This document shows positions 32,415-43,255 of a stretch of DNA of 64,000 bases, in pieces. A program made the translations under genes and the position numbers. The notes beneath the pieces were generated by a model that searched no databases, was not told the origin of the DNA, and was given only the letters and a program-made list of their open reading frames with translations. Origin of the DNA: Dermatemys mawii (Eukaryota; Chordata; Testudines; Dermatemydidae); assembly GCA_007922305.1 (NCBI GenBank), contig ML677329.1:1578271-1642270 (forward strand), in the 5' to 3' direction. Each line of letters opens with the position of its first letter. The first letter of the stretch is position 1.

Positions 32415-32628
32415 CAGGTTTAAGATTAGCAGCCCTGTTAGTCTGTGTCCTTATATAAGACGATGGAGACTTGTGGCACCTAAGAGACTAACCAGTTTAT
32501 TTCAGTATGAGCTTTCGTGGGCTATAGCCCGCTTTATGGGATGCAATTAAGTGGGCTATAGCCCACGAAAGCTTATGCTGAAATAAACTGGCTAGTCTCT
32601 AAGGTGCCACAAGTCTCCATCGTCTTAT
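32415..32628. mobile_element. Head-to-head palindromic element, copy 2, Penelope-like with hammerhead remnant
   Basis: Two ~70-bp arms are inverted around 32531-32550. The left arm runs from 'AAGACGATGGAGACTTGTGG' (32457) to GGGCTATAGCCC. The right arm runs from 'GTGGGCTATAGCCCACGAAA' (32551) to 'CACAAGTCTCCATCGTCTTA'. A perfect 12-bp direct repeat flanks the 214-bp element. In each arm a 6-bp stem with a 4-base loop (GTGGGC-TATA-GCCCAC, 32551-32566) is followed by GAAA (32567-32570) and then GCTTATGCT, the order of stem II, GAAA and a minimal stem III of a type I hammerhead ribozyme. The CUGAUGA box expected just before the stem is mutated in both arms (GCAATTAA on +, CCCATAAA on -), so it should be inactive. 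Hammerheads of this form are known from the terminal repeats of Penelope-like retroelements, hence the family call, which is inference. Confidence 0.7.
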
Positions 32629-32640
32629 TTAAAATCATGA
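32629..32640. repeat. Right 12-bp target duplication
   Basis: An exact second copy of TTAAAATCATGA. The length fits end-variable target duplications of retroelements better than cut-and-paste transposons. Confidence 0.85.
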
Positions 32641-32642
32641 GT

Positions 32643-33253
32643 AAGGCTACGATTTGATCACAGATACTTTTAGTAAAAGTCAGGACAGGTCACAGGCAAT
32701 TAGTGTGACCAGATACCACGTGTGAAAAATTGGGACTGCGGTGGTGGGGGGGTGGGGGAATAGGAGCCTATAGGAGAAAAAGACCCAAAAACTGGGACTG
32801 TCTCTATAAAATCAGAACATCTGGTTCCCCTTATGGGCAATAAAGAAAAATTTTGGGAAGCCGTGACCTTTTTATTAAAAATATCTGAGACAAAATGGGG
32901 ATCTGCCATCCCCACACTGCCTGCAGTGGGGCAGCTGTGCGGTGACTAGGAGCTGTGGGTCCTCTGAGGCCCAGGGTTGGGAGTGGTGGGGCCCCCCACC
33001 ACTTGCAGCAGCTGAGGGCTGCAGGGTAGCCCTGCCATTCCCGGGGCCTGCGGTGGAGGGAGCATGGGGGTTCCCCACTGCCTGCAGTGACTTGGAGCTT
33101 TGGGGGCTGCCAGAGGCAGCGGGGGTACCCCACAGCTCCCTGCCCTCATCGACAGCAGGGGACCCTGCAGCTCCCGACCGCCCCAGGCAGAGAGGTCATT
33201 GGAAGTCATAGATTCTGCGACTTCTGCATCCTATGTGACTAAATTGTGGCCTT
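32643..33253. mobile_element. Non-autonomous DNA-type element with GC-rich core, contains a nested insertion
   Basis: The left end 'AAGGCTACGATTTGATCAC' is the inverse of the right end (AAGGCCACAATTTAGTCAC read on minus) at 15 of 19 positions. The interior is GC-rich with repeated CTGCAGTGGGGCAGCTG / 'TGCAGCAGCTGAGGGCTGC' type units (32900-33180), then 'GTCATTGGAAGTCATAGATT'. A related element lies at 43619-44250. Frames of up to 100 codons in the core on both strands are not genes. A smaller element is nested at 32703-32835. Confidence 0.6.
32703..32835. mobile_element. Small nested DNA element ('GTGACCAGA..TCTGGT')
   Basis: The left 'GTGTGACCAGATACC' and right 'ACATCTGGTTCCCC' are inverted ends. 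The interior 'TAGGAGCCTATAGGAGAAAA' AGACCCAAAAACTGGGACTGTC matches a short family I recall in turtles. An 8-bp near-duplicate GGCAATTA / GGCAATAA (7 of 8; 32695-32702 and 32836-32843) flanks it, consistent with hAT-like integration into the surrounding element. Confidence 0.65.
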
Positions 33254-33489
33254 AATCACAAGTCTTGAAACTAATTAATCATAAATATTGGTTTCTTTCT
33301 ATGTGCCTTCTGGTTTCTCCCATCTTTAGGCTGCACTCATGTCACATGTTTTTCTGGCAACCAAGAGAGCTAGAAGTTTCCTTTGGGTAGGAAATGAAAG
33401 CCAAGAGTCTCACCTCATCACATGCTTACAGGACCTGGGGCTTTAACAAATACACAAATATCATGAGATTCATTATAAAATCAACACTA
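33254..33489. other. Intron sequence, nothing recognised
   Basis: AT-rich spacer between the DNA element and the C-rich tract. Confidence 0.4.
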
Positions 33490-33960
33490 AAGTGGTCAGG
33501 TGAAAAGCAAAGCCGCCGGTGCGAGACTCAGAGCCTTCCACGACCTCCTCTGCCACTGTGGTTTGATTATGCGTGAAAAGCTTTATCTGGTGCTGCACTT
33601 CCCCTGTGCCCCTTCCCCTGTCCTGCACCCCCTCTTCTCTCCCAGCTTCCTGTACCGCCCATCCCTTACCCTCTGCATCTGTCTTCCAGTGCACACTGGG
33701 CCCNNNNNNNNNNTCACCTCCAACTTTGTGCCATACTTCCCCCTCCTTCCCCTCCCTTTGGCGCTTATGCTTGCTTGTGTTGATGCACTCTGCCTCCATT
33801 GTACCAAACCTCTCATTTCTTTGCCTCTATGCTGCATCCTTCCCGTCATATCCTATGTCCCATCCCTTCACTCCTTTACCACACGCTCCCCTCACTTCCC
33901 TAGCCATCTCTCTTCTCATCCTGTTACCCCAATGCTTCGCACAGTGAGTAACTTCCCTGT
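33490..33960. repeat. Pyrimidine-rich tract with assembly gap
   Basis: The + strand is strongly C/T-rich, with phrases such as 'CCCCTGTGCCCCTTCCCCTG' and 'ACTTCCCCCTCCTTCCCCTC'. The 10-N gap at 33704-33713 lies in it. Frames of up to 160 codons span the Ns and are compositionally driven. It may be an eroded repeat. No family was recognised. Confidence 0.5.
33704..33713. other. Assembly gap (10 N)
   Basis: Ten N characters. A fixed-length run usually marks a gap of unknown or estimated size, so distances across it are uncertain. It lies in a low-complexity C/T-rich tract. Confidence 0.98.
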
Positions 33961-34580
33961 TTCCCCTGGGGGTGATAGATGAGGGACAGGAGATAGCTAC
34001 AGGCTAAGGCTGTACATCCTGGGTTTGCTAGGCCAAATGATCCAAGGCCCTCACTGGGGTACCAGGGATGCTTCTGGGATAGCTCATTGGCACATGTGGC
34101 TTCTAGACAGCAATGAATTAAAATGACCATTAAATGCTTTGATTTTCTGTTCACCTGCAGGAGAGATTATTAGGGAAATTAGCTCCTGAAGGGTACCTAC
34201 TCAGGCACTCTGTTCAGCCTGATTGTTTGTTTTGCCTTTGTTTTTATTTTCTTCGATCTTAAAAATCTTATTAGGTTTACTAGCTTTGGATCTTGTTCCT
34301 TTTGTTCTTCCTCTCAGCTCCTGGAGAAACGTACCCTTATGATATAACATTTCAGTAAAAGGGTGGAGGCAGAGATACTCAATGGGCAGATCGCAGGCCA
34401 AATCTGGACCTCCAGACACTTTTGAACAGACTGCAAAATATTTTATTTACTTATCGTTGTTGTTTTTGTATAATTTTCTTTTGGAATCTGCACCGTGATT
34501 ATACCTGGACAAAAAATAATTGATTACCCTGGGGTGGAGGAAATTGCTCCCTCAATAAATACTTTCGTAAGCCCACTAGG
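33961..34580. other. Intron sequence, nothing recognised
   Basis: No repeat family or exon could be named. Confidence 0.4.
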
Positions 34581-34835
34581 GAAGCTGTGTGGCCTAATGA
34601 ATTAATACATGACTGGAAGTCAGGCTCCTGTGATCTCTGCTTGGTTCTGCTGCACTTCGTTATGTGACTGTCACAGTTAGAAAACTGCATAGCTGCTGTG
34701 TGCCTCAATTTCCTCCAGTGTAACATGGGGCTGATATTGCTCACATAACTACCTGATAGGGTGCTTTGAAGATTAATTAGTTAATATTTGTAGATTGCTT
34801 TGAAGATGTAAAGTGAAAATGCTAGATAGTATTAT
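34581..34835 (+). mobile_element. MIR-like tRNA-derived SINE, near full length
   Basis: The head 'AGCTGTGTGGCCTAATGAAT', then 'GACTGGAAGTCAGGCTCCTG' TGATCTCTGCTTGGTTCTGC, the core 'TGTGCCTCAATTTCCTCCAG' TGTAACATGGGGCTGATATTGC and the tail 'GATTGCTTTGAAGATGTAAA' with 'GCTAGATAGTATTATTA' are all in the order of a MIR-like CORE-SINE. Confidence 0.75.
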
Positions 34836-37800
34836 TAAACTCCCCTTAGGTGCCTCAATTTACTGCAAAGGTTTGCCTGCTGCAATTCCAATAATATTAA
34901 GCTTCCACTCTATAGATTCAAGGGTGTGGGGGGAACAAACATTTTCATGCTATTACTTTATAGTTGAAGAAATTCAGTCATCCATGTGTGAACTTCTCAG
35001 TCTAACTTCATCTGTTTTAAGGGCACTGATGAATTAAGACCTCCAGTTCATATTAAACTGTAGGAGGAGAGATTTGCTCAGGTTTGAGAACATTATTGAA
35101 AATGAAATGGTGTCATGTCCATTGAGATGCTTTCTGCCTTGTGAGTGTTCCCTTGGAAATGCTAGTCAGAATTCCTTGTAGTTATAGTAGATGATAAACT
35201 TGTTCAGGAAATTTAACCTCCCTAACAAAACAGTTAATTGTGTTTCCAGTGTTTCGGTTTTTAAGAGAACTTATGTGTAAAATTCAGTAGGTAAAGAGCA
35301 TGAGGAAAGGCCTCGTTATCTCCCACCAGAGTGACATAAGGGGATTTCTATACACAGATGAAGGATAGTAAACGGATTCTTGACTTTGTTATAGGCTTGA
35401 TATGAAGTTGTCTGAACTAGTGTAATTAACATAAGGGCCCTAAAATAGGCATATTAAAGAGCATGTTTCAGGGATAAACATATTCATTTTTGTTGCAAAT
35501 GCAAATGCCAGTGGAATAAGCAAAATCATTGCTTTTAAAAAAAAAACCAAGACATTCCACTGGCGGGAGGCTTTATACTAGAGGTTACAATAGTCTTTTA
35601 AGTTAGAATACATCACCACCATAACATGGAGGTAGAAAGAAGATCAAATAGATGTAGCATTTATTATTTCAGTTCCATGTTAGAAGTGTGTCTTGATAGC
35701 TTATCAGGCTACATAAAATAAATCTGCAATGTTTTAAACATTATTCTGAATGGATAGGGTGAAACAGATGTAGGGAATTTACTGTGTCTGCATTTTGGAT
35801 AGCATGTTTGGAATCTAAATAGTTTTATACAATTTTATTCATATAAAGACTCAGAACATAAGTTGAAGCCTACAAGAGAATATGGCAAAAGTGGCTTTAC
35901 ACCCTTTCATGTGTTCTGGATTCTGGGCCACTCCAGTGGCCAAAATGTCCCTCTTCAGTGGCCCATCCTGGGCTGCCCATGGACTATGATGCAGTCCAGA
36001 ATCCTCATAGCAACAAGCACTACTGGCACACTCACTTTCCAACTCTTCCTCCAGCAAGCTGCCTACACAGGGACTTTTGACAGTGAATGAGAATTAGGTG
36101 CTAACTCCTGTTTGGGCCTTTGAAAATTTCCCCTTGGAAGCTGAAATTAATGGAGTTCCACTGACATATAGTGGGAGTGACCATGGTAAATCAGGGTCTT
36201 CCATCTTTTAACTCCATGTGTTCTTATTTTACTTCATGAAGACCATGATCCTGCAGTGAGGTCCATGGGCGGAGTGCTGTGCCCATTGACGTCTGGGTCT
36301 ACATTGGCAATGTAGTAAATAGCATAGTGTTTTTAAATGCAGGCAAAATGAATGATGTTTTTTGTGATCCGTATGGGCTAATGTATCTTGTGTGTGTGTA
36401 TAATGTAAATACATTTCTCCAGCTATCCTCATGGAATCTCTGTTTTTTCCCCCAATTATCAATTAATTGAAAATGGTTCTTCTGGCTGCCTTCTGGCAAT
36501 GCACCACCCACTGGAGACGAGATTACTGACTCAGCAGTTAATTTACAGACTCTCACAGTGCTTTTTAAGGCCTGTAGGCCCACTTGTTATCATAAAATCT
36601 TACTTCACTCAATGATGTAAGTATGTTTTCTACATATAGCTGATGGCTTTTTTAAAAACACCAAATTATAGTGTGTCTCACCCTTGCTCTCCCCATACTT
36701 TAGGAACATTAACTTCAGTGGGAGCAAGATTGGGCCTAATACTTGTTGAGATGGTTTCTGAAATTATGTCCCCCCACACCCCCCCCCCCCAGAAAAAAAT
36801 CTTGCAAAAAAGGGAGGGAATATAGGAATTTAGCAAAATCTGCAGACTCTTGCTTCTCTAGCTGCATGGGGAGTTAATACAATTTTACTTATTTATTGTA
36901 TTTATTTTGTGTCAGGTAGAACGTACATATAAATGATTTATTTAAAGAAAATTTACATTGCAGTCAGACATACTGTGAAATGGATTCTAGAGCTGAGTTT
37001 CTAGTTTACAGCTGCAGTCAGTGAGGTAGCAAAATTTGTCAGTGATTGAAAAAATGATAGAAATTAACTGACTGAGCAATAAATCCTCACTCTTTCTTTT
37101 CTTGTATTGCCTCAGACAGCCAGTTTTATGCCAGCAGCACTAAATGACAGTTGCTCCTGTTGTAATTGTCCAGCCAATAATAATTATCTTCTGATGTCTG
37201 CTGACACTGTGTTCACCAATAGAAAAGCCTGAGGTCTGTGCTGACTGCTCCGAGATTATGTATGTGAGGTTACGTCATGAGAGAGGGTTTGCCTAAGATC
37301 ACACACAAACTTTTCTTTCCCCTTTCTGTTCTGTGGAACCTTGTAGAGTTCATATAGTGATGCATAATACCAGTAGGTGCTTCTTTTCAAACTGTTTATT
37401 TTTTCAGATTTTTTTTCTGGTTTGCTTATTTCTGAAATGATTTATTCTCTTTAAAACAAACAAAAATATATACATATAATATCACAGGCCGATATCTGCT
37501 CTCATTTAACACTTTGCAGACCAGATGGAGTTCCAGGTATAAGTAAGAGCAGCACTGGACCTAGCTCTGTAAATTATTTTGCTACAAATGTTCTTTGGAG
37601 TGTATTATAGAAGAGGGCTGTTTTAATAAGCAAGCTTATGTACAAAATGAAACACTGTGTGAAGTAAGACAGTCATTTATTTAATGGGCACAGGCAACTC
37701 AAATGTATAAACCTGAGACCATTAGAAGTGTTTCTGCAATTTGAAAACAATCTTCAATGGCTTAATTGTTTTTAACCCTTTGTTGTCTGAAACTGTGTGT

Positions 37801-38087
37801 GATTATCAACAAACTTGAATCTAAAGTTGATTTTTCAGTCAAACCTGGGGGAAGTATAAAAATAAAGAGCATAAACATTGATAATTCAATTACATTTTAA
37901 AAATTCATTTGCTTTTAATAATTTGCATAAGCAGCATAACTAAAGAAATATGTTTTGTCCACATATGGAGCCAGTTTTTCTGGTCTGTTTGAGCTGTGTT
38001 CAATGCAGGTCGAAGGTTGGAGGCATGTATGGAGGACAGAAATGGGTTCCCACAATTCTGGGCACAGCCTATCCTGTGGCATAAATT
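34836..38087. other. ELOVL6 intron 1, largely unassigned
   Basis: No exon of ELOVL6 or of another gene is seen. There is a mixed poly-C tract at 36769-36790. The segment 37080-37320 is free of recognised repeats and has a balanced composition ('CAATAATAATTATCTTCTGA', 'CTGACTGCTCCGAGATTATG'), so it would be a reasonable place to look for conserved non-coding sequence. That is only a guess. Confidence 0.4.
36769..36790. repeat. Poly-C tract
   Basis: An interrupted run of about 20 C residues with single A interruptions. Confidence 0.85.
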
Positions 38088-39275
38088 AGAATCATAGATG
38101 TGTAGGCCTGGAAGGGACCTCATTAAGTCATATAGTCCAGTTCTCTGCACCTAGAGAACACTAAGTATGATATAGATCCAGGGCTGGTGCAAGCACTAGG
38201 CGACCTACGCAGTCGCCTAGGGCGGCACCATTTTTTGAGGGCAGCATTTTGGCACTTTTGGCAGCATTTCAATGGCAGCTCCCACGGCTGCCGTGCACCT
38301 CTGGCTATGTCCGCCAAAATGCCGCCAAAGCGGACAGGGGCCCTGTGAGCTGCTGCCAAAATGCCACCGCCTAGGGCAGCAAAAAAGCTTACGCTGGCCC
38401 TGTATAGACCTTCGGTGACCAGTGTTTGTCTAACCTCTTCTTAAAAATCTCCAGTGATTCCACAACCACCCTGGTTAATTTGTTTCAGTGCTTAACTACA
38501 CTTACAGTTAGGAAGGTTTTTTCCTAATCTAAATTTTCCTTGTTGCAGTTTAACCCCATTACTGCTTGTCCTGTCTTCAGTGGCTAAGGAGAACAATTTA
38601 TCGCTTTTTTCTTTATAACAACCTTTTACATACTCGCCACGTTGTTATCTTGTCACCCCTTAGTCTTCTGTTCTTCAGACTAAACAAACCCAATTTTTTT
38701 CAATCTTTCCTCAGAGGTCATGCCTTCTGGACCTATAATTATTTTTGTTGCACTCCTCTGGATTTTCTCCAGTTTGTCCACATCTTTCCCAAAGTGTGGT
38801 GTCCAGAACTGGACACAATACTCCAGTTGAGGCCTTAGTGCTGAGTAGAGCAGAAGAACTTCTTGTGTCTTTCTTACGATGCTCCTACTAATACACCCCA
38901 AAATGATGTTTGCTTTTTTTTTCCCAACAGTATTACATTGGTGACTCATATTTAGCTTGTGATCCATTATAACCCACCCAGATCCTTTCCTGCAGTACTC
39001 CTTCCTAGGCAGCCATGTTCCATTTTGTATGCCTGAAACTGGTTATTCTTTCCTTAGTGAATTTCATCCAAATTATTTCAGACCATTTCTCCAGTTTGTC
39101 AAGATCATTTTGAATCTTAATCCTGTCCTCCAAAGCTTTTGTAACCCCTCCCAGCCTGTTTTTGACTGTAGACTTCATAAATATACACTCTGTGCCACTA
39201 TCCAGATGACTTATGAAGTTATGGAACATAACTGAACCCAAGATAGATTCCTGCAGTGCATAACTTTGAGCAAAC
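38088..39275 (-). mobile_element. CR1 LINE, ORF2 C-terminal half and 3' end, split by a hAT element
   Basis: Read on the minus strand, 39241-39005 encodes a piece with 'NDLDKLEKWSEIIWMKFTKE' (thumb region), and 38967-38680 encodes 'DHKLNMSHQCNTVGKKKANI' ILGCISRS and 'LRPQLEYCVQFWTPHFGKDV' DKLEKIQRSATKII..EERL, which is diagnostic of CR1 ORF2. It continues to the 3' end at 38088 ('GACCTCATTAAGTCATATAG' on +). A 224-bp hAT element sits at 38179-38402. Frameshifts and deletions make the copy inactive. Confidence 0.9.
38179..38402. mobile_element. hAT-type element, 224 bp, inside CR1
   Basis: The ends CAGGGCTGGTGCAAGC and (on minus) CAGGGCCAGCGTAAGC form a terminal inverted repeat. 8-bp flanks TATAGATC (38171-38178) and TATAGACC (38403-38410) match at 7 of 8. 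The interior repeats GCCTAGGGC(A/G)GCA near both ends and has 'CAAAATGCCGCCAAAGCGGA'. It carries no transposase and was mobilised in trans. Removing it restores the CR1 reading across the site. Confidence 0.85.
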
Positions 39276-39748
39276 TGAAGGTTATTCTAACTTGTGTGTC
39301 CCATTATCCATGATTGCCAGAGGTCATCCCAACTGCCAGGGAATGCCAAAGTATAAGGATGCTTCATTGACTCCATCATTCTTAAGAAATGCCCCCTGCA
39401 CAAGGGCCAGAGAGGGGCAATGATGATCTGTTATGTCAGCTGTTTGGGATTCTGTTTGCACAAGTGTCATCTTTAGGGTGGCTCTGCCAGCTTTACAGCC
39501 ATGTTATACCCCTCAAGCCCCCTAAAGCAGTCGTAGTGAGGCCAAGAATTTAGTTTAAGATTTTTAAAATTACAGTGTTCCTTTAAATATACTCAAATTC
39601 CTGCATTGTAAATATATATTCAGCATTTATCATAGTTTGCCCAGCTCTTTGTGACATACACTCAGCCTTATCTATTATTGTTGTTTATTTGTGTATTACA
39701 GTAGCAACTAGAGCCCCCAGAGAAGGAGGGGGAACCATTATGCTAAGC
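39276..39748. other. Intron sequence, nothing recognised
   Basis: AT-rich, with no exon or nameable repeat. The last 8 bases are the left target duplication of the next element. Confidence 0.4.
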
Positions 39749-40429
39749 CAGAGGTCGGCAACCTTTCAGGAGTTGTGTGCCAAGTTCACTGTAATTTAAG
39801 GTTTCGCGTGCCAGTAATACATTTTAACTTTCTTAGAAGGTCTCTCTCTCTGTCTATATTATATAAATAAACTGCTGTTGTATTTAAAGTAAATAAAGTT
39901 TTAAAAATATTTAAGAACTTCATTTAAAATAAAATGCAGATCTTATCAGTTTAGTGTGATCCTTGCCCTTGCTTTTCCTTGCTGAGGTTTTCAATGTGGG
40001 CCACAGCAGGGGGCGGCTGAAGAGCGGTGGGCTGTGGCCAGGAACAGAGCAGTGGGCTGACTGCCAGTACCACAGGCCGGCAGCGGGCTGAGTGGAGCCG
40101 GAGATCTGGACCCCAGCTGGCAGGGAGCCAGCAGCCGGAACCCCAGACCAGCAGTGGGTTGAGTGGGACCGGCAGCTGATACCCCAGACGGGCAGTGGGC
40201 TGAGAGGCTCAGCCTGCTGCCGGTCTGGGGTTCTGGTCGCCGGCTTCTGCCAGTCGGGGTCCCAGCCATCGGCCCCGCTCAACCCACTGCCGGCTTGGGA
40301 TTTCATTCACCCAGGCCAGCAGCAGGCTGAGCGGGGTCGGCAGCTGGGACCTCGACTGGCAGCAGCGTGCTATTAAAAGTCGTCTCACGTGCTGCCTGTG
40401 GCACACGTGCTGCCGGTTGCTGACCCCTG
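39749..40429. mobile_element. hAT-type element, 681 bp, perfect 8-bp target duplication
   Basis: The ends CAGAGGTCGGCAACCTTTC and ...GGTTGCTGACCCCTG are inverted repeats. TGCTAAGC flanks it exactly (39741-39748 and 40430-40437). The left third is AT-rich ('AAGTAAATAAAGTTTTAAAA'). The right two thirds (40000-40370) are a GC-rich array of ~35-40-bp units such as 'GGCAGCGGGCTGAGTGGAGC' with inverted members. Frames of up to 128 codons in the array are not genes. Confidence 0.92.
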
Positions 40430-42265
40430 TGCTAAGCCATCTGCAGTCATGCAGTAAAAACCGTCCTTTCCCTGAAACACTTACAAGTGGATCAAACCAA
40501 AAATCAAGTAGCATGAGAGGTGGAAAGGTGAATGAGGTAATAATGTGAGCGTTATTTCACATATCCTAGCCATTTGCCTTCCAAGTGCAACATGAGTTTA
40601 AAACCGTATTATATTAAAGCACATCAGTAGGCACAGAACAACTAAGAAAAGTCTTCTGTTGCCCTTAAAAAACTAAAAATCACACAGACAGTCATTGTCA
40701 TTATAGGCCTGATTCTGGAATTCTGACCCCGGCAAAACTCCCACTGAACTCAGTGGGAGTCTCTCCTGCCTAAGGAGCAGGTCCCAGACAGTGTGAAAAA
40801 CAAACCACCAACAGAAATGATAGCATGATAATAGAATAAGGTATACATTCAAATAATGACTGCGCACACAAATCTCCAGATTTCCACCGAACAATTCATA
40901 TGGTGGGGAGGGGAGGTGAGAGAGAGATAGAGAGAGAGAAACTGAGGCTTGCTTTGCTAATGTTCTTTGCCTGAGTTATTGCTAAGTATGGGACCAATCC
41001 TTCTCTTTGTTACCTTGAGCAGAGAGCACCATCGTCCAGCAGAATACTCTGGTGATGCAGAAATAGGGGGAGTGCAAAGTCCACTGTGTTGTCTATACCC
41101 CAATGGCACCCTCGGCAAAAGGCCAGTCTGCTGGAGCTCCTTGGGAGTTAAGGCTACATGGAATTGCCCAGGATGGAGCTGGGGAGGAATGACAATGCAT
41201 GGCATTTCAGAGACCCAATCTGTTTATTGGGGATGTTTGTGGGTGTATGTGTGCATGTGCGGCAAATACTAGTGTTTGCAAAGTGATCAGAAGAATATTT
41301 AAAAAAAAAATCCTAACTCTCAATATATGTGTCAACATCTGTAACCAGGCTAACTTAAACTTACCACTGTAGCCCATGGCCTCCTGTTTGCTCCATGCCC
41401 GTAGTGTTTGAACACATTCCTCATGTGGCATCATTCATTTTTAAGTTTCTGAGACCTAAGACTTGATCTCTTATTTGTCTGTAAAGCACCATTCACATTT
41501 ATAATGCCGTAGAAATAATAAAGAGTAATAATGATGGGCAACATTTCAAAAGTGCCCAAGTGACTCTGGACCTTGCTTCCATCTTCAGAACTGACATAGG
41601 CACTTAGGAGCACTCTTCTAAATACCCTATGGTCACTTTTGAAAATGGGTTGTAGTTCATAAGTCGCTTATGTGCTTTTGAAAACTGTTACCCAATACCC
41701 TCACCTAAGCAAATGGTACTAGAAGCAGAGTGAGGGAAGGGGATTTCTGCAAGCATAGGTTTATTAGCCAATGGCAACATGGATTCCATAGGAATCATGC
41801 TGTCTGAGTGGGAGGGGGCAAAGGAGCAATGTGGAGAGGCTTATTCTCCTCAGGGCTGAAGTGTGTCTTCCCCTTTGCAACCTGGCAATCAAAACACCTC
41901 TCATTTGTGGGGAGGATCTGTTGGAAACTGAAAAGTGAAACTCATGTAACTTCTTGCCCCACCCATAACCCTCCCACTGGAGGTAATATTTGGCCACTAA
42001 GATCCATTCTAATATTTTGTACACATACACATGCACTTTGAATTACCTGCTTAGTTCTCATCTAGAATTAGTGACCCTGTGTGCTGTTTTGACTTTCCAA
42101 TGTATGATGTGCAACCTCGTCATGGAATGTAGGACAGTTTGGGCTACGTGGGCATTTGAAAACAGATATAATTTCTAGGTATGGAGTGATCCCTCTATCT
42201 TGTTTATTGCGGTGGAAGTGCCAATCCACATGCATAGTTCAAATAGGTCCTTCTATACTATAGAT
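40430..42265. other. Intron sequence, dispersed motifs only
   Basis: No exon is seen. 'GACCCCGGCAAAACTCCCAC' TGAACTCAGTGGGAG (40725-40760) and 'GGGCAACATTTCAAAAGTGC' with 'GTCACTTTTGAAAATGGG' (41535-41650) are members of short dispersed palindromic repeats seen through the window. Confidence 0.4.
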
Positions 42266-42611
42266 CAGCGTTTCTCAACCTTTTTCTTTCTAGGCCTTCC
42301 CTCGACATGATATAAAAACTCAAAGGTCCACCTGTATCACAACTGTTTTTCTGCATCTAAAAGCCAGGACCAGCATTAGGAGGCAAGCAAGGCAATTTCG
42401 CAAGACCCCATGTCACAGAGGCCTCACAAAACTACATTTCTTAGACTTCAGCCCTGGGTGGTGGGATTGGAGCCCTTGGCTTACGCTTCATGCAGTGGGC
42501 CTTTGGCTTTCTGCCCTGGGCCCCAGCAAGTCTGATGCTGGCCCTGCTTGGTGGACCCTCTGAAACCTGCCGACCCACAGGGGGCCTTGGACCCCTGGAA
42601 GAGAACCGCTG
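42266..42611. mobile_element. hAT-type element, 346 bp, with a second element nested
   Basis: The ends CAGCGTTTCTCAACC and ...GAGAACCGCTG are inverted. The 8-bp flanks CTATAGAT (42258-42265) and CCCTAGAT (42612-42619) match at 6 of 8. The outer element has 'CTCAAAGGTCCACCTGTATC' on the left and 'GGCCTTGGACCCCTGGAAGA' on the right. A different element occupies 42365-42546. Confidence 0.8.
42365..42546. mobile_element. Nested element with CAGGaCCAGCAT ends
   Basis: 'CAGGACCAGCATTAGG' on the left and 'GATGCTGGCCCTG' on the right are inverted ends of the same type as 38179-38402. The interior is GC-rich ('CAGCCCTGGGTGGTGGGATT'). No good 8-bp duplication was found, so the insertion is inferred from the ends and from the interruption of the outer element. 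Confidence 0.6.
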
Positions 42612-43185
42612 CCCTAGATAAATGCACTAGATACAAGGAACAGTCATTCATCAGTTTCTTGTTTAAAGGTCAGTCCCACATATTAAGAAATTCAAGTGTA
42701 TATGAGCATGCTTGAGCTGCTGTTAGCAGTTAGTTTATGTTCGTCATGATTTTTGACTGTTCTCAGGTATTGCACAATATACCATTCATGAGTTTCCATT
42801 TTTAATCAAACTTTGACAATGTACCACTGTTACTTAGGTTGATGTATTCTTTTTTTCCTCTGTTAGTATTTCTAATAAAGCATTTGCAGTTATCAGCCCT
42901 TTGCAACCTGGCAGTCCTTAACATCTCTCATATAAAATCAGTAAATACGAATAACAAGGAGATTGTTCTTTGTTACTGCCTATAATAAATAGATACAGTC
43001 TGATTAAATTCTCATGCAGTAATATAACTAGGGAGATAATGTAGGCAGACTAGTAATTTGTTAGGCTGCAGTCGCCTAGTGAACTCCATGGGAGCAGACT
43101 TCTGTTTTCATTTGGGTTCCATGTAAACATGGCTTCACTCACATAGAGTTCATTTCAGGATCAGGACTGTCACTAAATATGATTA
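42612..43185. other. Intron sequence, nothing recognised
   Basis: AT-rich, with no exon or nameable repeat. Confidence 0.4.
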
Positions 43186-43255
43186 TGCTCTGCCTAGCAC
43201 AGTTGGACCCTGACCTGGTTGAGGCCACTAAGAGCTACTGTGATAATAAACTGTT
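43186..43255 (+). mobile_element. SINE 3' tail fragment
   Basis: 'CTCTGCCTAGCACAGTTGGA' CCCTGACCTGGTTGAGGCC then 'GAGCTACTGTGATAATAAAC' matches the SINE tail found at 47209 and 10225. Confidence 0.6.

Noticed and set aside
33473..33982. Frames of 108-160 codons across the N gap
   Set aside because: They include unknown residues and arise from C/T-rich composition. Both strands are open at once.
39920..40514. Frames of 92-128 codons at about 40 kb
   Set aside because: All lie in, or mostly in, a hAT element's GC-rich internal array, and frames on both strands are open.
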